Shown piece after piece: positions 22,561-33,860 of a stretch of DNA of 64,000 nt; position 1 is the first letter of the stretch; every line of letters starts with the position of its first letter. Location of the stretch: NCBI GenBank assembly GCA_022376925.1, contig JAIOJX010000005.1:90927001-90991000 (forward strand). Reading direction: 5' to 3'. This stretch comes from Tragulus kanchil. Its lineage: Eukaryota; Chordata; Mammalia; Artiodactyla; Tragulidae. The notes under the pieces were generated by a model. It was given only the letters and a program-made list of their open reading frames with translations, was not told the origin of the DNA and made no database searches. A program made the translations under genes and the position numbers.

Positions 22561-22769
22561 TTACTGGGACACTTTTCTCTTAAATTTCAGTGGAAAATGC
22601 TATCTTTCTAATAGTTTCCTCTGTGAGCCTTTGAAGATCTGCCCTCTTTGCTTCATACCAGACCTAGTAAGCCTGTTCCTGATTCCAGACCTGTGTTTAT
22701 CTTGATCCTCTCGCCTACCCACCCTTTCATAAATCTCTGCATTATTCTTTAGCATCAGCCTGCTTTGAG

Positions 22770-22890
22770 ATTTCCCTGGTGGTCCAGTGGTTAAGACTGC
22801 ACCTTCCAATGCAGGGGCTGTGGGTTTGATTCCTGGCCAGGGAATTAAGTTCCCACATGCCATAGGGTGTGGCCAAAAAAACAAAAAAAA
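22770..22890 (+). mobile_element. CHR-type SINE, sense
   Basis: TTTCCCTGGTGGTCCAGTGG, GGTTTGATTCCTGGCCAGGG and GGGTGTGGCCAAAAAAAC mark head to A-rich tail. Confidence 0.85.
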
Positions 22891-23229
22891 CCCCAACAAC
22901 CTGCTTCTTGAGGCCTTCCACTCCTGTTCCTGCCTCGATTGCCTCCATTTCTCTGTCCTATACATCTGCTATCCACCCACCTCTGTGTCACTCACTTGTG
23001 TATGTATCTTATCTTCCTAATGGGATTCTAAGCTCCTTGGTGGTGAGGGCTATGCCTTATATTTCTTTGGAGGTCCCTTGGTATCTAGTGCAACATCATT
23101 TAAACTGAAAGTTGTCAAAAAGCTTTTGGAATGAGGATCCCATGTTAATAACACTAAATATTAAGATAAGTAGGCTTAGTGGAAATTTCAGTTAATTTTT
23201 GATTACTTTCGTTTTTTAAATTTTGGCCT
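22891..23229. other. Non-coding DNA, no recognised feature
   Basis: A pyrimidine-rich stretch (22905-23000) is followed by AT-rich sequence. I see no gene. Confidence 0.45.
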
Positions 23230-23487
23230 ATTATATTGTTTTTTTTTTTTAATTTATTTATTTTCGTCCATCTTTATTCTTTGGCCTGTGTGGGCCTCCC
23301 ATTGCAGTGGCCTCTCTCTGTGAAGAGCACTGGCTCTGGGCGCTTGCGCTCCAGAGCGCTGGCTCCTAATTGGACACACCGGTCCAGCCGCTCCGCAGCA
23401 TGTAGGATCTTCCCAGGCCAGGGATCAAACCAGGGCCCCTTGCAGTGCAAGGCAGACTCTTTACCCACTGGACCACCGGAGAAGCCC
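23230..23487 (-). mobile_element. Long CHR-like SINE, antisense
   Basis: A T-run, TTTCGTCCATCTTTATTC, TGTGGGCCTCCCATTGCAGTG and the reversed head GGACCACCGGAGAAGCCC identify it. The possible target duplication is TTTGATTA (before and at 23488). Confidence 0.85.
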
Positions 23488-23870
23488 TTTGATTATTTTT
23501 TATTGGAGTATAATTGCTTTGCAATATTGTGTTAGTTTCTACTGTATAGCAAAGTGAATTAGCTGTATGTATACATAGATTCCCTCTTTTTTGGATTTCC
23601 TTCCCATTTAGGTGTTCACACAGAGCACTGAGTAGAGTTCCCTGAGCTGCTCAGTAGGTTCTGCTTGGTTATCTGTTTTATACATAGTAACAGCTGTGTG
23701 TAAATGGCAGTCCCAATCTCTCAGTTCATCCCATCTCCCTTCCCCCATCTTGGTGTCCATGTGTTTGTTCTCTGTGTTCGTGTTTCTATTTCTGTTTTTC
23801 AAATAAGTTCATCTATAGCATTTTTCTAGTTTCCACATATATGTGTTAATATGTGATATTTTAATTAATT
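23488..23870 (-). mobile_element. L1 3' UTR, antisense
   Basis: TTTTATTGGAGTATAATTGC through GAGTAGAGTTCCCTGAGCTG, ATGGCAGTCCCAATCTCTC and TTTCCACATATATGTGTTAA follow the L1 3' UTR order. Confidence 0.8.
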
Positions 23871-24402
23871 TAAACTTTTATTCACAAAAATACCAGGGAA
23901 GACATTTTATCATATTGGGTCACAAGCTATGAAGAAGAATTAATAAGATGAAATATTCAGAAAAAATGGTAACTCATATCTATATTTACTTATTTTGTGG
24001 TCGCAGACTGTACTCCTAAGCTTAACCTTTGACCCAGTTAGGCTCAAGCTGGGTATGGATGGTAAAAATACTAAATTGCTGCATACTCAAAACATGTTTG
24101 TTCTGTTGTATTTAAAAGAAACATATACTAGCTAACTTAAATAATTGACTAGGTTAGCTAAGAGAATGAAATGGAAGGCTGGAGAACCATGGAAGGCTGG
24201 AGAAACCAGGCTTGGGTATCCGTAGGGAGCCAATGTAGTAGGATCTGACAGAGGTTTCTTTAATGCACCACCACTGGGATCAATAAACTCCAAGTATTTT
24301 TCTTTTATTAGAACATTTAATTCGGGATTCAGGATCCTGGGGGAGAGGTCCTACTGGCCTTGCATGGATCAGATTCTACTCTATAGATCAAGGTCAAAGG
24401 AG
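23871..24402. other. Non-coding DNA, no recognised feature
   Basis: It contains a short tandem GGAAGGCTGGAGAA motif (24173-24205). I see no gene. Confidence 0.45.
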
Positions 24403-25060
24403 CCCTTGATTAACAGTGCCGCCACATCTGCCCATGAGGGAGACCCAAGTGCCGCAAAGAAAGTTGGCTCCCCTTCCAACAGGGGGAAAGGCTAATCTAC
24501 ACCTTACAGAATATACAATATCAGCGAAATCTTAGGTGAGAGACATCTAAGGAATAGCATAAACTACAGGAGAAAGATGTTACCCTAATGGAAAATAAGA
24601 AATCACTAAATGGTGATTTAGGCTTTTGTACAAATTAAGACGTACAAAATGTTCTGTTCAGATAACCTGTCTCTCAAAGTTCTGTTTAGACTACGTGTAT
24701 CTCAGAGTATGAGACAATGAAAAGTCAAAAGCTCTTGGCCAACTCTATAAAAACTTGTCTTTCTAGTCCGAATTGATATATATGGGAGCTTTGTATTTCA
24801 AAGGTTTGCTCTCCCAAACATTTACTGTGAGAAGAATTTCTCTGGCTCCTGTTGTGTGTGTTGAAATGTCAGTCAAGGCAAGGCAGAGCAAAACAAAGCC
24901 TGGCAAAGGTACTGGGTGTATAAAGGCATTTCTGTCTGCTTCAGTTCGAGAACTTGCAAGGGAGATACTCCTCACCTTTTCACTCGCCATCCCTTGCCGT
25001 CCAGAAAATACTGGCTTTATTTATAATTGTGGTGCTTTGCCTTTGTAAATGTGTACTTTT
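24403..25060. other. LTR-like or promoter-like segment (copy at 25525-26180)
   Basis: A TATA-like box, CTCTATAAAAAC (24744-24755), lies downstream of A-rich sequence. A polyadenylation-type region with TTTATTTATAATTG near 25016 sits about 270 bases later. The spacing resembles an LTR of U3-R-U5 type, but I cannot name a family, and short frames on both strands lack known motifs. A cryptic promoter is the alternative. Confidence 0.25.
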
Positions 25061-25119
25061 CCTAGAGAGCTGTACCTTGAAGATTTAAATGAAGGACAAT
25101 CTCTTATGCATGTTTTAAA

Positions 25120-25470
25120 AATAATTTTATTTATTTATGTATGTATGTATGTATTTATTTATTTATTTTTGACTGTTTTGGGTCTTCATTGCTCATGGGT
25201 TTTTTTCTAGTTGTGGCAAGCAGAGACCACTCTCTAGTTGCAGTGCTTGGGTCATATTGTCATGGTTTCTTTTGGTGTGGAGCATGGGCTCTAGGGCGCA
25301 CAGGCTGTAGTAGTTGTGGTTCCCAAGCTCTAGAGCACAGGCTAAGTAGTTGTGGTGCACAAGCTTAGTTGCTCCGCAGCAAGTGGCATCTTCCTGAATC
25401 AGGGATCAAATGTGTGTTTCCTGCATTGGCAGGCAGATTCTTTACCACTGAGCCACCAGGGAAGCCCTGC
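25120..25470 (-). mobile_element. CHR-type SINE, antisense (copy at 26239-26589)
   Basis: A TATTTATG-rich tail (25120-25170), TTTTGGGTCTTCATTGCTCATGG and the reversed head CACTGAGCCACCAGGGAAGCCC mark a complete element. Confidence 0.88.
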
Positions 25471-26589
25471 GAAAGTTCGAAGGTTTTTTCCCCTTCCAAG
25501 CAGGGGAAAGGGGCTAATCTACAACCCTTGATTAACAGTGCCACATCTGCCCATGAGGGAGACCCAAGTGCCGCAAAGAAAGTTGGCTCCCCTTCCAACA
25601 GGGGGAAAGGCTAATCTACACCTTACAGAATATACAATATCAGCGAAATCTTAGGTGAGAGACATCTAAGGAATAGCATAAACTACAGGAGAAAGATGTT
25701 ACCCTAATGGAAAATAAGAAATCACTAAATGGTGATTTAGGCTTTTGTACAAATTAAGACGTACAAAATGTTCTGTTCAGATAACCTGTCTCTCAAAGTT
25801 CTGTTTAGACTACGTGTATCTCAGAGTATGAGACAATGAAAAGTCAAAAGCTCTTGGCCAACTCTATAAAAACTTGTCTTTCTAGTCCGAATTGATATAT
25901 ATGGGAGCTTTGTATTTCAAAGGTTTGCTCTCCCAAACATTTACTGTGAGAAGAATTTCTCTGGCTCCTGTTGTGTGTGTTGAAATGTCAGTCAAGGCAA
26001 GGCAGAGCAAAACAAAGCCTGGCAAAGGTACTGGGTGTATAAAGGCATTTCTGTCTGCTTCAGTTCGAGAACTTGCAAGGGAGATACTCCTCACCTTTTC
26101 ACTCGCCATCCCTTGCCGTCCAGAAAATACTGGCTTTATTTATAATTGTGGTGCTTTGCCTTTGTAAATGTGTACTTTTCCTAGAGAGCTGTACCTTGAA
26201 GATTTAAATGAAGGACAATCTCTTATGCATGTTTTAAAAATAATTTTATTTATTTATGTATGTATGTATGTATTTATTTATTTATTTTTGACTGTTTTGG
26301 GTCTTCATTGCTCATGGGTTTTTTTCTAGTTGTGGCAAGCAGAGACCACTCTCTAGTTGCAGTGCTTGGGTCATATTGTCATGGTTTCTTTTGGTGTGGA
26401 GCATGGGCTCTAGGGCGCACAGGCTGTAGTAGTTGTGGTTCCCAAGCTCTAGAGCACAGGCTAAGTAGTTGTGGTGCACAAGCTTAGTTGCTCCGCAGCA
26501 AGTGGCATCTTCCTGAATCAGGGATCAAATGTGTGTTTCCTGCATTGGCAGGCAGATTCTTTACCACTGAGCCACCAGGGAAGCCCTGC

Positions 26590-26875
26590 ATTTATTTATT
26601 TAATTAATTAATTTTGGCCTCTTTTATTGGCTTTTTATTTGTTTACTTTCATCCATCTTTATTCTTTGGCCTGTGTGGGCCTCCCATTGCAGTGGCCTCT
26701 CTCTTTGAAGAGCATTGGCTCTGGGTATATGTGCTCCAGAGCGCTGGCTCCTAATTGGACACACCGGTCCAGCATGTCCACAGCATGTGGGATCTTTCTG
26801 GGCCAGGGACCGAACCAGGGCCCCTTGCACTGCAAGGCGGACTCTTTACCCACTGGGCCACCAGGGAAACCTTGC
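26590..26875 (-). mobile_element. Long CHR-like SINE, antisense, stacked (first)
   Basis: The tail (TTTATTTATTTAATTAATTAATTTTGGCC), GTTTACTTTCATCCATC and body end in GGGCCACCAGGGAAACC. It begins directly after the CHR SINE head at 26589, with TGCATTTATT at both edges. Confidence 0.87.
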
Positions 26876-27182
26876 ATTTATTTTATTTTATTTTATTTTT
26901 GGGGGGTGATGGTGGGGTGGGGAGGGAGTGGGGTGGGTGGGCCACTTCTATTGGTCTTTCATTTATCTATTTTCATCCATCTTTGTTGGGCCTCCCATCG
27001 CACTGGCCTCTTGTCACAGAGCACCGGCTCAGGGTGTATGCACTCCAGAGCTCCGACTCGGTAGTTGGACGTATCGGTCCAACCTCTCCGTGGCACGTGG
27101 GATCTTCCCAGGCCAGGGATCGAACCAGCACCCCTTGCACTGCAAGGTGGTGTCCTTACCCATTGGACCACCAGGGAAGCCC
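26876..27182 (-). mobile_element. Long CHR-like SINE, antisense, stacked (second)
   Basis: The TTTATTTTATTTTA tail, a G-rich stretch (26898-26945) equal to the C-rich stretch of the sense copy at 6780-6810, the body and GGACCACCAGGGAAGCCC identify it. TGCATTTATT occurs again at 27182. Confidence 0.87.
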
Positions 27183-29241
27183 TGCATTTATTTTTTTATA
27201 CAACATTTTAGTCTTGTTAGGTGTTTGTCTATTGATGCCATACATTATCTCATTTAGGGAATCAAGACTATATTTTCTTTATATTCTAAACAGGAATTGC
27301 AGAGTACCACTACATTGTCATTAGAAGGAACAGAATTTACTATTTACTTTTAAAATAGAGTAGGTACTGAAGAGAGTAGACTTCTCAGAAAGGGTCATAT
27401 CTAAATACTTCAAAGGATTTTTATACTTATAACTATTCCATTTGCTAATCATGTGACCTGAGAGACTGGATTTTAGGCTCCATAGTTTTGTGCACAAATT
27501 GTAACATCTTTAAGTTTTCAATTATGAAATATTGAAAGTTAATTTGTACACAATTTGTGGTAGGTGGTGATGTGACTTGCGCCCAGTACTTTGAATGTCA
27601 GTGAAGAAATTCACCTAGGCACAGGTGAATTGATGGTTGGACCTATGACTCTCTTAAGATAGCTAAATTCCTCACCATCTGATTAGGGTTATGCATGAAT
27701 GGAAGAATGACATATTCTCACTCTCTTCATCTATTACTTGATGAAACTAGAGCCAATGGGATGGTTTGGAAAAATCTGTGGGCAAAGAAGACTCTGTTGA
27801 ACCTGACTGTGCACCTGGCATGGTGAAGAGAGACAGAAGGCAAAGATTAAGTGGGAATCCCTGTTGAGGGCAGGAAGTTCAGGCCTTTGGCCGTGGGCCT
27901 TAACCCATTGACATATAAGCTACTTTAGAACTTATGAAGAGTAAATGTCTTCAAATTCTTTCAAGATATAATTTTGATACCAAAACCCAGTCAAAATTAA
28001 AAACAAAAGAGACAAATCTCATTTTCAAATTTAACCGCCCTCCTAAAGAGGCCTACATAATCAAAATAGAGCATAAACCAGGGAAGATTTAGTCCACAAA
28101 TTCAAGAATGGTTCAGTAGTAGAAAATAGAGATTTTATGATATTAAAATTAAAAGGAGAAAAAGTCGCACTCGGTAGTTGGACGACGTTGTGCACAAGGG
28201 TGTGCACTGCAAGGTGGTGTCCTTACCCATTGGACCACCAGGGAAGCCCTGCATTTATTTTTTTATACAACATTTTAGTCTTGTTAGGTGTTTGTCTATT
28301 GATGCCATACATTATCTCATTTAGGGAATCAAGACTATATTTTCTTTATATTCTAAACAGGAATTGCAGAGTACCACTACATTGTCATTAGAAGGAACAG
28401 AATTTACTATTTACTTTTAAAATAGAGTAGGTACTGAAGAGAGTAGACTTCTCAGAAAGGGTCATATCTAAATACTTCAAAGGATTTTTATACTTATAAC
28501 TATTCCATTTGCTAATCATGTGACCTGAGAGACTGGATTTTAGGCTCCATAGTTTTGTGCACAAATTGTAACATCTTTAAGTTTTCAATTATGAAATATT
28601 GAAAGTTAATTTGTACACAATTTGTGGTAGGTGGTGATGTGACTTTCGCCCAGTACTTTGAATGTCAAAGTGAAGAAATTCACCTAGGCACAGGTGAATT
28701 GATGGTTGGACCTATGACTCTCTTAAGATAGCTAAATTCCTCACCATCTGATTAGGGTTATGCATGAATGGAAGAATGACATATTCTCACTCTCTTCATC
28801 TATTACTTGATGAAACTAGAGCCAATGGGATGGTTTGGAAAAATCTGTGGGCAAAGAAGACTCTGTTGAACCTGACTGTGCACCTGGCATGGTGAAGAGA
28901 GACAGAAGGCAAAGATTAAGTGGGAATCCCTGTTGAGGGCAGGAAGTTCAGGCCTTTGGCCGTGGGCCTTAACCCATTGACATATAAGCTACTTTAGAAC
29001 TTATGAAGAGTAAATGTCTTCAAATTCTTTCAAGATATAATTTTGATACCAAAACCCAGTCAAAATTAAAAACAAAAGAGACAAATCTCATTTTCAAATT
29101 TAACCGCCCTCCTAAAGAGGCCTACATAATCAAAATAGAGCATAAACCAGGGAAGATTTAGTCCACAAATTCAAGAATGGTTCAGTAGTAGAAAATAGAG
29201 ATTTTATGATATTAAAATTAAAAGGAGAAAAAGTCGCACTC
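27057..29241. repeat. Direct duplication 8 (unit 1067-1069 bp)
   Basis: Copy one is 27057-28172 and copy two is 28173-29241. Near its start copy two replaces 64 bases (27072-27135) with 18 unrelated bases (28185-28202), a net loss of 46. This destroys most of the SINE fragment there. Two small differences lie near 28645 and 28669. Confidence 0.93.
27190..28060. other. Non-coding DNA, no recognised feature
   Basis: This is single-copy AT-rich sequence, repeated to the right by duplication 8. I see no gene. Confidence 0.5.
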
Positions 29242-29714
29242 ATCTCTGTATGCACTGGAAATGCTTTTGAGAAAAATACAATAAACATTCTTTATAATAA
29301 CGTCTGAAAGTAGAAACTTTTTTCCTTTACTTTGTGAAATATATCTATCTGAGCCTCAGAGGCAATACCATGGCACTGGAAGACTTTCACTTTAAAGTTA
29401 GGAGTGAGACAAATGTGTATACTTTTATTATTTAACATTATCCTGGATGCCTTATCTCACATAAAAAGAAAAAAAGATTAGACTCGTAAGAATCCAAAGT
29501 AAGGGTATTGTAGATGGCTATATAACTGTATTGTATAGCAACTGTGTATGCCCAGGATAATCATCCAAAAATTTACTGCAGAAAAAGATTTTATAGTTAG
29601 ACAGTGGAATCCAAAATTAACATAAAGATATTAATAGCTTTTACATATACAAACAGAAGACAAAGAAATAAGTCCAGTTATAATGTTAGCAAAAAGGATT
29701 AGCTATATAAAAAT

Positions 29715-31803
29715 GAAATAAAAAGCACTGAGGAAAACTTTTAATATTAGAACACAAAAGTAGACTTAAACAAATGTAAAAATATGAAATGGAAAATAGA
29801 CTCAACATCCTAAAAGGAATATTTTTTCTTAAAATCAGTTTATAATTTAACTCAGTCCTAATGAAAGCACTGTCGGATTTATTTTAGAACCAAACTACTT
29901 CCTAAGTTCATATAAAAAAGTAAACAAGAAGAACCAAGAAAATATTGAAGAGGTGTGCAATGACAGAGAGACAAGGAAGGTGCTATTTACACTGGAACTT
30001 GTGAAATATATTAAAAAGGCTTAAGGGGTAATTCTCTGGTGGCAAGTGGTTAGTACTTTGCACTGTGTCTGATGTGGGTGACAATTCATTCCCTGATCAG
30101 GGAACTGCGATCCTGAAAGCCTCGTGGCTCAGCCAAAATTAAAAAAATACTTAGTAGTTAAACAAATTTGGTAATGATGGGTGAATAGACACATCAATGG
30201 AAAAGAAAGAAAAATCCAGAAACACCCATCTGTGTTCAAGAATTAGATATGTATTACAAATATCTTTTCACCCATGAAACGACACACATCATTCAGAGAA
30301 TGGTGAGAAATACAAATTAAAGCCAGCAAATTGGCCGATATCCAAAAGTTTTACAACACACCCAAAGTTGCCAGAGCTCATATAAATTAGTTTAATCCCT
30401 TAAAGTCAATTTGCTAATACTAATTATAGTTATGAATGCATATTTGCAACTGATTCATCAGTTCTTTTCAGATATGCAGAAAGATATATGTGTATGTGAG
30501 ATTATTCGCTGGTTTTCATTGGAAGCACCGGGGATTGGTTAAAGAATTAAGAAGTGCTGGAAGATAGGTAGTCAAAGGAAAGGAATGAGAAAGGTTACTA
30601 TGTATTGATGTGAAAGATCTTCAGGGTATTTTCAAGGAGGAAAAGGAAGACACGTACCAATGTATATAACATGCTATTTTGGGGGAAAAATAATTAGAGG
30701 TAATCTGTACCTGAGTTAAATTACATGTTCATAAGTTAATTCTAGAAGGACATAAAAGAAATAAAAAGCACTGAGGAAAACTTTTAATATTAGAACACAA
30801 AAGTAGACTTAAACAAATGTAAAAATATGAAATGGAAAATAGACTCAACATCCTAAAAGGAATATTTTTTCTTAAAATCAGTTTATAATTTAACTCAGTC
30901 CTAATGAAAGCACTGTCGGATTTATTTTAGAACCAAACTACTTCCTAAGTTCATATAAAAAAGTAAACAAGAAGAACCAAGAAAATATTGAAGAGGTGTG
31001 CAATGACAGAGAGACAAGGAAGGTGCTATTTACACTGGAACTTGTGAAATATATTAAAAAGGCTTAAGGGGTAATTCTCTGGTGGCAAGTGGTTAGTACT
31101 TTGCACTGTGTCTGATGTGGGTGACAATTCATTCCCTGATCAGGGAACTGCGATCCTGAAAGCCTCGTGGCTCAGCCAAAATTAAAAAAATACTTAGTAG
31201 TTAAACAAATTTGGTAATGATGGGTGAATAGACACATCAATGGAAAAGAAAGAAAAATCCAGAAACACCCATCTGTGTTCAAGAATTAGATATGTATTAC
31301 AAATATCTTTTCACCCATGAAACGACACACATCATTCAGAGAATGGTGAGAAATACAAATTAAAGCCAGCAAATTGGCCGATATCCAAAAGTTTTACAAC
31401 ACACCCAAAGTTGCCAGAGCTCATATAAATTAGTTTAATCCCTTAAAGTCAATTTGCTAATACTAATTATAGTTATGAATGCATATTTGCAACTGATTCA
31501 TCAGTTCTTTTCAGATATGCAGAAAGATATATGTGTATGTGAGATTATTCGCTGGTTTTCATTGGAAGCACCGGGGATTGGTTAAAGAATTAAGAAGTGC
31601 TGGAAGATAGGTAGTCAAAGGAAAGGAATGAGAAAGGTTACTATGTATTGATGTGAAAGATCTTCAGGGTATTTTCAAGGAGGAAAAGGAAGACACGTAC
31701 CAATGTATATAACATGCTATTTTGGGGGAAAAATAATTAGAGGTAATCTGTACCTGAGTTAAATTACATGTTCATAAGTTAATTCTAGAAGGACATAAAA
31801 GAA
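29715..31803. repeat. Direct duplication 9 (unit 1043 bp)
   Basis: Copy one is 29715-30757 and copy two is 30758-31803. The junction shares GAAA. I see no internal differences. The unit lies wholly inside a decayed L1 with a CHR SINE in it. Confidence 0.95.
30028..30150 (+). mobile_element. Old CHR-type SINE, sense, within L1 (copy at 31071-31193)
   Basis: GGTAATTCTCTGGTGGCAAGTGG, TTCATTCCCTGATCAGGG and GTGGCTCAGCCAAAATTAAAAAAA mark a diverged head and tail. Confidence 0.7.
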
Positions 31804-31981
31804 ACAAGAAACATTGGTTACCTGTGGAGGGTATGGAAGTTAGGCAGGGACTAGGTTGATGGAGACTGTATCTTTTGTCATTTTTTTCACTTTGAATCAA
31901 ATGAATGTTTTGTTGAACAAAGGGATATCTAAAACCATTTGTTTGCTTTTACTTATATATTCATAAAGAGACTCTGGAAGG

Positions 31982-32258
31982 GGACTTGCCTGGTGGTCCA
32001 GTGGTTAAGAATCCACCTGCCAATGTGCGGGACACAGATTCCATCCCTGATCTGGGAAGATCCCACTTGCCATGGAGCAGCTAAGTCCATGTGCCATAAC
32101 TGCTGAGCCTGTGCTCTAGAGCTTGAGAGCAGGAGCCACAGCCCAGGCCTAGAGCTCATGCTCCACAGCAAGAGAAACTACTGCAATGAGACACCTGTGC
32201 AGCACAAGGAAGTCCCAGTGTAGCCAAAAATAAATCAGTAAGTTAATTTTTTTTAAAA
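31982..32258 (+). mobile_element. CHR-type SINE, sense
   Basis: GGACTTGCCTGGTGGTCCAGTGG to AGCCAAAAATAAATCAGTAAG with a T/A-rich end. The target duplication ACTCTGGAAGG flanks it (31973-31983 and 32263-32273). Confidence 0.88.
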
Positions 32259-32279
32259 GAAACTCTGGAAGGATACTTG

Positions 32280-32695
32280 AGTTGATGAACACTGTGACGC
32301 GCTGCCTGCTCACTGCTCCAGTTCCCCTTTTGGAAGGAAAAATTTCTTGCCCCCGCAGCTGAAGGGCAGCTGACAAGATGGCTTCAGGTGACAGCTCCCA
32401 TGGGTAAGGATTGTCTTTTTTGAACAGTCACCTCACCTGAGGCCACGCCCCCTTCTGGAGTGGCCTGCAGTCAGTGAATTCTCAACATGAGGGTGTGAAG
32501 GACCAGCTCCTCATGCCCCACTCAGGGCAACTCCGAAGGGTCAGCCCAGCTTCGGAAGTCCCCCTAACTCTTAACTCTGTATGGCTATCTGCCTCCTCTT
32601 ACTGCTGTCTCTTCTCTTCCATAGACAGCACCTTTAATAAACCTGCCCTTGCTAAGAGTCTGCTTCCTGAGGATCAACACGTGACAGGAAACCAA
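32280..32695 (+). mobile_element. Possible solo LTR, sense
   Basis: This GC-richer block has CTTTAATAAACCTGCCCTTGC (AATAAA-type signal at 32635-32640) followed by AAGAGTCTGCTTCCTGAGGATCAACACG, as in an LTR R-U5 end. Upstream GCCACGCCCCC (32440-32452) could be a GC box. There is no retroviral gene, and I cannot place the ends or family. A non-coding SLC16A9 first exon is a weaker alternative. Confidence 0.4.
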
Positions 32696-32789
32696 AAACA
32701 GTCATTTCCTGTGGTTGTATGGGGGTGGGAACCTGGCGAATGGGGTTCCATTTGGGAAGGAGACTTCACTCTATATCTTTTTGTTTTTA

Positions 32790-32898
32790 CTTTCAGGTGT
32801 AGTTGATTTACAGTGTCATGTTAGTTACAGGTGTACAGCACAAAAGTGATTGAGTTATACATATATATATATGTATTGACATATATGTAGATATGTGT

Positions 32899-32936
<38 letters not shown>

Positions 32937-33075
32937 TTTTTAGATCCTTTTCCCTTATAGATTATTACAAAACACTAATTATAGTTCCCTATGCTATACA
33001 GTGGGTACCTTTTGGTTATCTATTTTATATATAATAGTATGTATATGTTAATCCCAAACTCCTAATTTATACTTT
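32790..33075 (-). mobile_element. L1 3' UTR, antisense, with TA microsatellite (copy at 33907-34173)
   Basis: TTCAGGTGTAGTTGATTTACAG through TTAGTTACAGGTGTACAGC, a TA stretch (32862-32936), ATTATAGTTCCCTATGCTATACAG and ATCCCAAACTCCTAATTTAT follow the L1 order. Confidence 0.82.
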
Positions 33076-33335
33076 TTATAATACAAAAAACACTTTTCGG
33101 AAGCATGTGGATATATTCCTATTCAAATCAGAAATAAAAATTTTAAAGTTAACTTAATATGTCAGAGGTCTTTTATCCTTTTCCTTATATATTTTTAGAG
33201 AGCTTTTTAATGTTGTAATTTAGGGGGGAGCTATTTTTAATCTAAAGTTCAAAGCCTCACTGCACTCTAAATATGCTTTTCTTTTTGTTTTTGCTTAGGA
33301 TCCACCAAGAAACACCTCTTTGATCTCACGTTACA

Positions 33336-33531
33336 ATGGAATTTAAAAAGTCCCCTGATGGTGGCTGGGGCTGGGTGATTGTGCTCGTCTCCTTCTTTAC
33401 TCAGTTTTTGTGTTACGGATCTCCGTTAGCTGTTGGCGTCTTGTACGTAGAATGGCTGGATGCCTTTGGTGAAGGAAAAGGAAAAACAGCCTGGATTGGT
33501 TCCCTTGCAAGTGGAGTTGGCTTGCTTGCAA
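33336..33531 (+). CDS. SLC16A9: SLC16A9 (MCT9) first coding exon, residues 1-65 plus first base of codon 66
   Basis: This exon starts monocarboxylate transporter 9, a 12-helix plasma-membrane protein of the SLC16 family. The family member is known as a carnitine efflux and low-affinity creatine carrier. The exon begins at 33299 after a T-rich tract and AG (33297-33298), so 33299-33335 is 5' UTR. The ATG at 33336 has A at -3 and G at +4, a good start context. The peptide opens [22 protein letters not shown] (residues 8-13) is the N-terminal MCT signature leading into helix 1 (about 13-35). A hydrophilic stretch EGKGK is followed by the start of helix 2. Splicing after 33531 at GTAAGT leaves phase 1, and joining to 53756 completes Ser66. 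I recognise the sequence as MCT9 rather than another SLC16 member from near identity to the remembered mammalian protein, not from a search. A second, broken copy follows at 34398. Confidence 0.96.
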
Positions 33532-33734
33532 GTAAGTGAATAAATATATGCTTCACCTCACTCATTAATTGTTTAATTACGTTTGCTGCATCATTAACAT
33601 AGTACAAGGCCTAGGAGGTTACTTTTTTCCCCCAGAGTATAACACCTACTTTTCTGCCTTCATTGAGATTATAAATCTCTCCTTCTCTGTAACAAATATG
33701 TGTGAAGATTCAGGAATTCCGTAAGGTATTTAAT

Positions 33735-33860
33735 CATCCATTTCTTTGTTCATTTATTTGCTTGCTGTGTGCCAGGCGTTGTGCTAGATGCTGGATATGA
33801 AAGGATGAACAATTAAAACATCGTTTATTTCTGCCTTTAAGAGGCTCAGTCTAGTGAGAT
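33735..33860 (+). repeat. L2/MIR-type relic (copies at 34833 and, end only, 36091)
   Basis: CATCCATTTCTTTGTTCATTTATTTGC, GTGTGCCAGGCGTTGTGCTAGATGCTGG and CTGCCTTTAAGAGGCTCAG follow the L2 3' core. Confidence 0.7.

Larger units (their letters stand above)
24403..26589. repeat. Direct duplication 7 (unit 1119 bp)
   Basis: Copy one is 24403-25470 and copy two is 25525-26589. Copy two lacks 3 bases 20 bases from its start. The linker 25471-25524 is a degraded third copy of the sequence at about 24460-24502. Both copies hold an LTR-like segment with a TATA-like box and a complete antisense CHR SINE. Confidence 0.94.
28060..31935 (+). mobile_element. Decayed L1 ORF2 and 3' UTR, sense, length inflated by duplications 8 and 9
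   Basis: Diverged L1 order is visible. It reads TTCAAGAATGGTTCAGTAG (29170), AGGAGTGAGACAAATGTG (29400), AATACAAATTAAAGCCAGCAAATTGG (30309), TGAAAGATCTTCAGGG (30612), then ACCTGTGGAGGGTATGG (31820) and a 3' end near TTTTGTTGAAC (31910). No open ORF2 remains. The part 28060-28172 is the end of the first copy of duplication 8. Confidence 0.6.

Noticed and set aside
26627..27324. Frame of 189 codons, the longest in the window
   Set aside because: It spans two stacked SINEs and an L1-poor flank. Its peptide is the usual SINE translation.
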